Assembly (NCBI GenBank): GCA_018466975.1
Contig: CM031561.1
Location: 3,348,001 to 3,412,000, forward strand
Length of the DNA: 64,000 nucleotides
From: Sparassis latifolia
Lineage: Eukaryota > Basidiomycota > Agaricomycetes > Polyporales > Sparassidaceae
Direction: 5' to 3'
This document shows positions 55,420 through 64,000 of the stretch, piece after piece. Numbering within the stretch: position 1 is the first letter of the stretch; each line of letters starts with the position of its first letter. Below the pieces are notes generated by a model. It was given only the letters and a program-made list of their open reading frames with translations. It ran no database searches and was not told the origin of the DNA. The position numbers and the translations under genes are program-made.

Positions 55420-56554
55420 TGAACCTGGCTGTTGGGTCGGAGTTGGGACGCGTTGATGAGCTGGTTTGCCTCGGACTGTGAGCGTTTTGTCTTGGGCAGT
55501 TCTTGGGCGGTGTACGGATATGTGGGGAGGGGTACGTCTTATTTATACGACGACATTCAATGTAGCAAAAGATACGCAATTGAAGAGAATCTCTCAGGTG
55601 GGCCAGGTGGCTGTAGTCTTGTTTCTGTAATCCATGGCTCTGATTCTCAAGGGACGCCAGAGATGCGTCCACTGCTTCCCAATGCTCCAGGGATTGCAAT
55701 TCGGAAGGTTAGTGGTTGGCGAAGTGATAGTGAGGTGCTGCAAGTTACCGCGAAGTATTGCAGGCCAGGTTCGACGCAAACACCTCTGATAACGCCGACG
55801 CGGAACGCGGACAGTCTTGTCGGCCGCGTTCGAGTCTCAGACTTTTAACAGGCACCGAACATGAGCAGCTAATGTAGTTGCATGAGAGCAGGAGTTTCGT
55901 ATGTCTATCGCAGTCGACTATGATCAGATTGGTGTAGATTGATGCACTTGGGCCAGGGGGTCGCCTGGCAAATATTTTTATCTCGAGTATACGAGCAACG
56001 GTTGTGGTGGGCAAAGTGCTCGTGCCATTACTTTGGGTACAAGCAAATACATGCTCGGGGGACCGGCCAACCTTAACATACGGGAATCCATCCGAGAGTG
56101 GGTGCGACTGGGAACCGGTGCTTTGTATATAACGCGCTGACTGCGGAAGGGCCGTGAAGAGAACAATTTTATTCCAAACTAAATAAAATTATCCGAGGGA
56201 GAAACGTCAAAACAGGTGTGCGCCATGCAGTGCTGCATGCGAGGTTCGACGGGCGCGGGAAGGTTGTGCAGGGATTCGCGAGGGAGAGGTCCTCGGAGGC
56301 ATGAAATCGCGACCGGATGGCGAAGGGGGGGGTGTAAAGAGGAAAGACGTGAGGAGGCGCAGGCCAGCCTGTCACGACTCAAGAAGGGTACTTACCTGGC
56401 TGTAAGCATTCTAGCCTACTCTTGACGAGGTCAGTCAAAATTGTAATCATACTCAGTTGCGACGGGTCCCGGTCATGAGAAGTGGTACAATCTACGCCCA
56501 GAGCGAAGCCATATTCACGGTGGGAGGCACCAATATGACAGAAGGCACCAAGAG
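55420..56554. other. Intergenic stretch between the eIF4E-like gene and the RPT6 relic
   Basis: About 1.1 kb. Long frames antisense to the eIF4E C-terminus reach into it but are Pro/Ser-rich shadows. No gene is recognised. Confidence 0.4.
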
Positions 56555-57163
56555 AACAGTTGATCGACATATTTCCTTCCTGGATCCTCTCGAGAACCTG
56601 TTGACGTAATCCGTGAGATAGATTGGACAATATATGGATCATACTACCGAGCTTGGGAGCAGCGAACTCGAAATCCTCCTGCGTGACATCTGGCCACCAT
56701 TCTTGTAAGTACCTGCAAATTTCAGCAGTCTTGCAGTGAAACACCTGACATACAGTTGAGTCGAATGGCTTACTGACTCTCGTGCAAGTATGCACTTCAG
56801 CACCAGAGCACGAAGAATTATCCAGTGTTGCAATTTCGTCTACTCGCATGTTGTTAATCAACTCTATTTCAACAAAGGGTTTGAAAGCTCACTTTACGCG
56901 AGTGAATACGCAAAATCGCAACACGAGCCTCGGGACCTAGAGGTGGGAACTCGACCTTGCGATCAATACGACCTGGTCGAAAGAGTGGAGAATTAATTAT
57001 ATCTACCGGCCCATCATGATCTCGGGTAAATAGCCATAGGGAAGCATACCCCTTGGCTAAGCAATGCAGTACCAGGAGACTACCTGAACTCTAGGCGCTT
57101 CACGGGTAGCTCGACGACTACCTTTGTCTCTTGGATCTGTTTCTCACGACCACTGACCATCTC
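56555..57163 (-). pseudogene. Relic of 26S proteasome ATPase RPT6
   Basis: Scattered pieces in the right order on the minus strand. EMVSGREKQIQETKVVVELP and VKRLEF (about 57,163-57,085) match the start of the AAA domain. [38 protein letters not shown] (about 57,010-56,895) matches the segment after the second region of homology. Then IATLDNSSCSGAEVHTCTR, VTQEDFEFAAPKLGS and QEGNMSIN match the C-terminal helices of Rpt6. The ~130 residues with Walker A and Walker B between the first two pieces are gone, pieces lie in different frames, and the normal C-terminus is replaced. Clearly non-functional; presumably the intact gene is elsewhere. Intron-like spacers suggest a genomic rather than processed duplicate. 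Confidence 0.75.
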
Positions 57164-57633
57164 GCATAGGCTGTCGCAGACCTACCTCAGAAACACGTCC
57201 GTGGTTGCCGTTCGCCGAACGGGTGAGTGGTGGTGGAGAGACCGATGAGGTGTACGTGACCGTGTACCGGCAGCAACCGCTGGGGTAGTACGACTGCGGC
57301 GCGAAAAGGCGGTCGTTTTGTGCGGTTCCTTCAAGGAACATCTTGGAGTTGAATAATAGTACAAATCCAAGTGCATGCTTATGCGGTTGCAAGAAGTGCT
57401 GAATGAGATGCAGCTGGAAACTATCTACCACTATGCGAGACGCGCATTTTTCGGAAAACCCCACGCTGGTAAATGTTGTGCAAACATAGGCTCATTAACC
57501 AGCCTCTAGTAGATAGGAAGGAGTCGTTCCTAGTGCAAACAGCAATAGCAATCACCGTGTACAACGAGAGGAGTGACATGGAGAAAAAGGTCGGGCAGTT
57601 CGTACTTCAATCCGTTGTTGCGGCGAAAATCGT
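57164..57633. other. Stretch between the RPT6 relic and GUS1
   Basis: 470 bp. A minus-strand frame (QLHLIQHFLQPHKHALGF...) is open for about 100 codons but shows no similarity I can place; it may be further decayed sequence joined to the relic. Confidence 0.4.
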
Positions 57634-60445
57634 CAGATCTCCTTCGGAGTCTCAAGGCCTGCGCAAGACTGGGCGTTATTGACACCTTGCTCGGGTGCAA
57701 TGTCGGCACCTGCAGCCGCCTTGCTCGCTAGATTCACCGCCTTTCCATCCGGGATACGAATAAACTCCAGCCTCCTCGTCCCTGCCCCTTGTGCATGTTC
57801 GACGATACCATCGAGGATATAGTATCCCTTCCGTTCGAACTATGAAGAATATGAGAGAACGTCAACGACACCTCGCACACTTACGATCCGAATAACGTAC
57901 CTGGATGATATCGCCCTTGTTCAGATCAAGGACGTTCGCATCCGCAAATGCTTCCTGACGGAACTCTGTAACAGGCGTGATCACGTCCTCCAAGGCGTCG
58001 TCCTCGCCCAGCTTCTTCTTCGTGATGAGATAATCATAGTCCAGGAGCGTGACATCTACAATGGGATGCTCCAAGGTCGGGGATGCCAACCAAGTCACTT
58101 TCTTTTCGGTCTTCCTGAAATCACCTTCTAGTTTCAGATCCATAGATATGAAGGTGGTACGACCAGACGGCGAAACGGTGTGGGAGCGGACTATGGCATT
58201 TCCCCAGGACATGAGAGTAATCTGAGCGAAACACGTCAGCTTCGCAATTAATAATTGACCGTCCAGATGCCTACTTCCTCGTTATCGTTGAACGAAGCGG
58301 CATCAAGCTGTTCGATGAGGATAGATGAGCCGTACACTACAGTCTTCTCTCCGATGTCCACATTCTTCTTATGTTTCGGCTGCAATCTTGTCTCGTAGCC
58401 TGCAGGTCCTCCGAGAATCATTACCGGAACTCTGAAAGAGAGAAAACGCTCAGCACTCCACCACTCTCTCCCTTGGTTGGTTAACTCCCGTACATATCTT
58501 CCTTGAGCACAGCCCAGAATCGTGGCGCAACAGGGTCTATGATTTTTTTGTTGAGCGCCCAGATGGAGTCCCACTCGAGGGAAACGACCGCCTGTGAGGG
58601 ACCTTGGGACAGCATGAATTGTCGGATGGTTTCTACAGTCATTCCGCGACGGCGGATCCCTAGTGAGAACGAAGATCGATACCCATGTAATATGAGAATT
58701 GCAAACATGACATGGTACCTCTGACAGTTGGGAAACGCGGATCATCCCAACCACGAACAAGCCCGCGGTCAACGAACCACTGAAGCTTTCGCTTTGACAG
58801 GAGCTGGTTGAAAAGCATCACCGTAATCCTTCGCCACGATAGATGCGGACACTACCCACCGTGTAGATGAAATTTAAGCGGCTACCATTGCAAGGGATCA
58901 TCATTAAGAGGTGCCCATAACTGACATGAACGCACCTGAAATCCCAAACAGACACACGGCGCAAGCCGAGAGCCTCGATCATCCAATAGTACTGTGGGTT
59001 TCTGTCGCGATACTCGTTCGTCCTAAGCGCGTGCGTCACGCCTTCCAACGAGTCCACGATAGGACACGCGAAATCGTAGGTCGGATAGACCTTCCATTTG
59101 TCCCTACATTGCGGGGGGAATTCTCAGTTGTCATACGTAGACGTACTATCAAAACATATACCCTGTGCGATGGTGAGACACGAGATTTGTACGGTAGATA
59201 ACTGGATCGCGAAGAGCCTTGTTGGGATCATCGACGCTAATCTTCGCTCGGATACACCAACGAAGGCCTTCCTCAGTCCCAGTGCTCATCTCGGAGAACC
59301 GCTGCAGGTTTTCTTCGACTGTAGCGTCGCGTCGACTGGAAGGGATACCATGCCACCGTTCGTGAGCCATTTGCGACTGTGGGCCGTGTTGCTTCGAGGG
59401 GCACGAACAAGGAAAATCGTGAGGGTGAGAGTTGTCGGTGTCATCCGCGTAGGCTTTGCCGCTCTCTATCATCTTGACGACAAAAGTATGTAGCTGCGCG
59501 AAATAGTCTGATGTGTGCGAAACGGAATCTCCGACGATGTTGAGGAGGCGAAGGTCTTCCAGGATTGCGTCCTCAAACTCGGTCTGGTTACAGAGTGATC
59601 GGTTTCAAATCCGCGACAGAGAGATGTTGCACGCACCCGTTCCTTGGACGGGTTAGTGTCATCGAAGCGAATGATCAATTTTCCCCCGTACATCTGGGTG
59701 AAGTATTGATTCAGCATGGCAGCCTTTGCGTGCCCTATGTGTAGGTATCCACTCGGCTCTGGGGGAAATCGCATGACAACTTGGCCCACAGTGGCGTTTG
59801 GGAGACCTAGAGCGAAAGAAGAGGCTGTCTTGGAAGCAGACCGTGCGTTTAGGACTTTAGCCTCGAGCAGTGAGCTGAGCACAGACTGAATAGTAGGGAG
59901 GCTTTCCAAAAACGAGAACCAGCGAAGTAGATGCCAATGACGCTGGTTTTTGAGAAGACCCACGAGCTTGACAGAAGCTGTCAAGGCGTGAGTAAAGTGA
60001 ACGCTCAGTGAAATTTGAAGACCGGCCTTTAATTGCACCCCAGATAACCCAATCTGCCACGGTGATATCATGGCCAATTAGAAATGTTCGAAATGTGAGA
60101 TGGTCGTCCAGAAAGTTAAGAGCGGCGAGTGTCTCATCAAACGCCACAAGGGTCGGCATTGTCTTCGCCAGCGACACGAACTCCTTCGTCTATGATCTCG
60201 GCTTGAATGGAAAGACATAAGAGATGAAAATCAATACGACTTACTTTCTTACTGTCTCCTGGGATGCCACACTGGAGCGCATTGACAATACCATCCTCGG
60301 ATTCGATCTTGTGTCCATCGATCTGGAGGATCGGGATCGTAGCGGATGAATCGAAGCTTAGTTCAGCTTGGTGTGTGTAGTATGCCAGAGCCGCCGCTGC
60401 ATAGGGAAACGCTGCCGCAGAGACAATCAGTCGTCCAGGCATCAT
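57634..60445 (-). CDS. GUS1: Glutamyl-tRNA synthetase, cytosolic
   Basis: Class Ic synthetase charging tRNA-Glu. ATG at 60443-60445 ([20 protein letters not shown]); the second Met is equally possible. The N-terminal GST-like domain ([40 protein letters not shown]) would dock on a partner such as Arc1 or another synthetase. The catalytic domain opens [20 protein letters not shown] with the HIGH motif, and [12 protein letters not shown] is GluRS- rather than GlnRS-like. Then [74 protein letters not shown] (KMSKS equivalent LSKRKL) and [15 protein letters not shown]. The C-terminal anticodon barrel includes [37 protein letters not shown], ending GLETPKEI at 57634. About 12 short introns. All signatures are intact. 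Confidence 0.93.
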
Positions 60446-61307
60446 GGTGATAATTATTAAAGTGCTATTGAAGAGGCAGTCAAATTTGACTCGTTCAAAT
60501 CTGACTCGTCGTTTCGTCATGTGACTCAATTTTGCTTCAGGCTAAATTGCCAGGTGATGTCATTCGATACCAACGATAAGTTCGCGGCCCTCAGGCCTGC
60601 TTGTCTAAACGGTACTACAAAGAGTCCGGCAGCAAGCGGAGAATATCTAGGTTTCAAACGATCTAAAATTCAAGCACAAAGATGGAAGACCATTGTCTAC
60701 AGAGCGCAGAGCAAGTAACCACAAGCAGTGATCTAGCCAAGACGCGGGTCTAAAATAAGGCACCTACTGAGGTGATCGAAGTAGGGAAAGTAGGGAGGGA
60801 CATATTTCATGAGGGCCTATGAGTCTCGGCTAGCGCTCCTGCTGGACATCTTTCTTAGATACTGGAACTGGGCACTGTGAGCACCTAAGTACACGTCAGA
60901 GCCCATGGGAGATCTAAAGAGGTGGCTCTGTCGCAGGATGTACTAGTAGAGGGCAAAGAAGTGACGTGCCAGTGCGTCTTTTTGCGGTAATTTATTCTCC
61001 TACATGCCTACTTGTCTTTGCGGGTTTAGTCCTCCTCAAGGTCTCGCAGCGAAGCGCACCGTCCTGTAGGACAAGCTTAGTGATTCGAGGGCAGCAAAGA
61101 ACTCAGCAGGTCGCGCAAAGATCACCTAGTCAAGTCGTGGTAGTGACTTCCATCTCTCGCCAGTATGGCTGTCGCGCTACATCTGACCAAGCTTGACCAG
61201 CGAGTGACATTCTCCTCTTGCTCGAATCATGATCTAAGATTGTATCTCAAATCCATTGAGCAAGAAACAATCAGTTGGAGTAACACAATCGAACGCCTAT
61301 TATACGG
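60446..61307. other. Intergenic stretch between GUS1 and the helicase gene
   Basis: About 860 bp, holding the GUS1 promoter and the helicase 3' flank. No gene, repeat or RNA is recognised. Confidence 0.4.
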
Positions 61308-63957
61308 CTACTCAACCTCACGCCAAGGCCTGTCGACGTTCACGTCCAGGTCATCATCCTGCAACACCCCGTCGGCCACCCCTTTCAGTGTTAATGCCTC
61401 CATTCTCCTTGCAAAATCATCCATATTGGCCAGTCGCGATTCGCGCACCTGTCCACTGTAATCGCTACCGGTCTCCACCGGTGCGAGTGTATCCCAAGAA
61501 GGGGCATTGCCACGCCATCCACCGTTGATGTGCGCATAGTTCAGAAAGGAGCGCCATAGCGGGTCAAGTGATAATACCGAAGGATCGCCAACGACGATGA
61601 GGAGGGCCTGCGCACGAGTGACAGCGACTGCAGTGAAGCAGAAAGATGAGTTTTCAATGAGGATACTGAGCGAGAGAATACGCACCGTTGAAACGGCGTG
61701 GATTGGCCACGAAGCCAAGAGTGTGTTTCAGGTCATACTTGACGAACTCTCGGCTGCTCCGAACAGTGGATATGATGATCACACGCCGTTCCTGAATGTG
61801 AACTTTGAGCTTGATAGCCCGCTGATAGTATCCTGAAGCAACCTACCTGGCCTTGGAACTCTTCCACACTGCCGACCTTAACTCCATCAGCAATGGGTCT
61901 CAATACCGCTCGTATCTTCTGGCACTGTGCATGATATGGTGCGATTACACCGATATCAGCGTCCGCTAGAAAATGCATCCCCTAGCATGAGGATACCGAT
62001 TCCGCATGATGATGGAGTCCTTACTGATGCGTACGCGCCTGTCTGCTCGCAGTAACTGAACATACTCCTTCACTTGTGTCACCTCATCGATATTGAAGAA
62101 CGAAGGCGATGACGCTTCTCGAAGGTCACGACCAGAGATTGCGTGTACAATGATAGGGAAATTCTTCGATACCAGTATAGACGAGCCGATGAACGAGTTG
62201 ATGACTCCTGCATCTCCACAGGGACGCAGATCTCCATGGTAGAATCGTTCGTTCGGGAACCTCAATATATTTTCATGGGACCGGAAGTTCTGCACCAACT
62301 TGACCACCCTGAATGCATCAGTCAGCCAGACGCACATGTGTTCATCATCCATCGTGAGGATGGACAGCAAATGACTCACGACTTGCCGTAGCCTGCTTGC
62401 TCGTCATAATGCTGGCGCTGCATCAGCCGCTCGAGGTAGCTGATCTCAAGTCCTAATTCACGCGCGATCGGTGATCGAATGATAGGTCCGAGCTGTTTCG
62501 GATCGCCCGAAAGTACGACATTTGTACTGTTTTCCGCCATCGTCTTGACCGCAATCATAACCTCTGGTTCCGTTGCCTGGCCAGCTTCGTCGACAAAGAT
62601 ATGGCTGAAATGCCCACGAGGCATTCCTACGCCATAAGTAAAACCGGCAGAGACACACGTCGAGACTATCACGCGATAGCGCTTTAACGTCGCTACTGGT
62701 GGGACGGAATGGTGGCCAGATGCGGTCCTGTAGCTGTAGGTAAGAAGTGCATCGGGGACCTGGTCCTTGAAGCGAGACGGAGCATAGAATCTGAACAATT
62801 CGGCGTTGCTCAGCTTGTTGATGAGACGGGAGGCAATGAGGTCCGCGGCACTATTGCTCGGGGCGCATGCGAGAATTCGGGCCTGTGGGTTGTGGTTGAT
62901 GAGTTGCATGATTGCTTCCACAATTGTGACGGTCTTCCCTGTCCCAGGCCTGCCGCAGAACACAAGCGTAAGATAGAAGTAACGCATCGGGATGAAGGAC
63001 TGTATACTCACGGGCCAAAAACAACGAAGGGAGGGGCACCAGCTGGATGATACACAATCGAAGTAACTGCTTGGAGCTGCGCTGGGTTGTTGGCTATCAA
63101 CTTGTTATGTATACCGGCCTTCATGGTTGCCACGGATGGCGGATCCACGGTCGAGACATGCGCCACGAGCGGGAACAGGATTCTGTCAGGATAGAAAGCG
63201 GTGTCGAGAGCTTGGTGCTGACGGCGCAGAGGGATACGATTCAGTTTGAATCGAATGTTGTAACGTTGACTCTCGGAGTGGCCTACGTAGGACCCGTTTA
63301 GACAGAGCCCCACTTCCTCCCGGTGTACGACGTGGACATAGCCCTTGTACCACTTCCCTTCCAAAGAATCATGCGGGTGGACCATGATTACGTCGCCTGA
63401 ATGAAACGACTATGACATCGGCGTTGTATAATAAAGACGGCAGGTTAGTACTCACCAACAAGGACACTCGGTCGCTTCTCCGCCAGTCCGGGAACAGCCA
63501 GACTTAAGTGGGGTGAGCAAAAGCGGAAGGAGTAAAGGATGGAGACCATCGTACTAGTAATATCTGTTGTGCCTCTTGAGTTGTGTCCCGTTGATGTCAT
63601 ATATTGCGAGGTCGAGCCTATATAACATCATTGTCAGTGAAGGCGCTGCTTCCGTTATAAATGGGCCACTTACTCTGTGCGATGTTCTTCCGCCCATATG
63701 AGCGCTTTGAAATGTTGGCTGTGTGTTTTGTTGTCAAGAGTACTGGGCAGAGCCGACTGCTGGAAGAAGGTGATAATGTTCGCTGATGATCCCTTGGATA
63801 GGGCGGAAGATATGCGGTTGGGAATTTCCGCGCGAGGCAATTTCACCACGTATGGAATGGCAGTCTTCGACTCCGGAGGAACGCCCGGGACTACTTCGCG
63901 TTCAGGTTCTCTCGTTGTGTGCTTTCGGGGAACGTAAGGTGACTTGGGTTTTAGCAA
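61308..63957 (-). CDS. SDE3/MOV10-type RNA helicase (SF1), probably 5'-partial
   Basis: Upf1-like superfamily 1 helicase of the SDE3/Armitage/MOV10 group, linked to RNA silencing in plants, animals and fungi. The N-terminal beta-rich part (VPRKHTTREPEREVVPGVPP, KTAIPYVVKLPRAEIPNRIS, AEEHRTELDLAIYDINGTQL) precedes the motor. Walker A is split by an intron, VVFGP joined to PGTGKTVTIVEAI. Then RILACAPSNSAADLIASRL (motif Ia), HIFVDEAGQATEPE (DEAG box, motif II), VVLSGDPKQLGPI (III), VKLVQNFRSHENIL (IV), DIGVIAPYHAQCQKI, GSVEEFQGQ (V) and VAVTRAQALLIVVGDP (VI). The C-terminus ends at 61308. The most 5' exon seen (to about 63,957) has no ATG, so the start lies upstream, probably beyond the window edge, or behind an unrecognised intron. 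Confidence 0.88.
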
Positions 63958-64000
63958 GTCGTGATCGGCTTGACTACCGACGATCGCTTTTACTAAACGC

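Noticed and set aside
55205..55699. 164-codon Pro-rich minus-strand frame
   Set aside because: Antisense to the last exon of the eIF4E-like gene; no motif.
1..64000. CRISPR arrays, bacterial operons, ribosomal RNA genes, LTR retrotransposons
   Set aside because: No regularly spaced direct repeats with spacers, no rRNA-like blocks, and no reverse transcriptase, integrase or paired long terminal repeats were seen.

Overview
The window comes from a filamentous basidiomycete, most likely an Agaricomycete. Genes are dense and on both strands. Nearly every coding gene is cut by short introns (about 48-75 nt, GT..AG). The housekeeping set (SIN3, VAS1, GUS1, HPM1, RTF2, eIF4E, an SDE3/MOV10-type helicase) is fungal in style, and there are lineage-specific small genes and relics. 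All calls rest on reading the sequence and hand splicing; no database search was possible, so intron borders are approximate unless given.

Layout. 1-7.1 kb: three tandem aldo-keto reductase genes on the minus strand; copy A runs off the left edge, copies B and C look intact, and each has a TATATA box about 65-75 nt upstream of its ATG. 7.5-8.4 kb: a short-chain dehydrogenase with an internal frame-shifting deletion. 9.5-10.6 kb: an unrecognised multi-exon gene. 11.1-11.5 kb: a long foldback inverted repeat with a Pol III B-box-like motif in each arm. 11.7-21.1 kb: serine carboxypeptidase, RTF2, HPM1, a 329-bp MITE-like element with a TA on each side, and a SPATA20/YyaL-type protein. 21.1-30.9 kb: gene-poor, with a broken aspartic protease and a GC-rich tract containing a decayed ~500-bp-offset duplication. 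30.9-33.2 kb: a bHLH transcription factor, followed by 4.6 kb without genes.

37.7-44 kb: valyl-tRNA synthetase flanked by two TPR paralogues; the left one looks dead and the right one appears to use a GC-AG intron. 44.1-48.5 kb: four copies of an unrecognised small gene family with a 6-nt first coding exon (two intact, two broken), interrupted by a gene whose product has a PD-(D/E)XK-like signature. This array is the best candidate for something undescribed. 48.8-55.4 kb: SIN3, an intron-containing tRNA-Ala(AGC), and a class II eIF4E-like (4EHP-like) factor. 56.6-57.2 kb: a relic of proteasome ATPase RPT6 lacking its Walker boxes. 57.6-64 kb: glutamyl-tRNA synthetase and an SDE3/MOV10-type RNA helicase that probably continues past the right edge.

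Functionally the window mixes translation genes (VAS1, GUS1, tRNA-Ala, eIF4E-like, HPM1), chromatin and transcription genes (SIN3, bHLH factor), replication (RTF2), RNA silencing (SDE3-like) and accessory metabolism (AKR cluster, SDR, carboxypeptidase). I see no evidence of a single pathway cluster apart from the AKR tandem array and the small-gene array.
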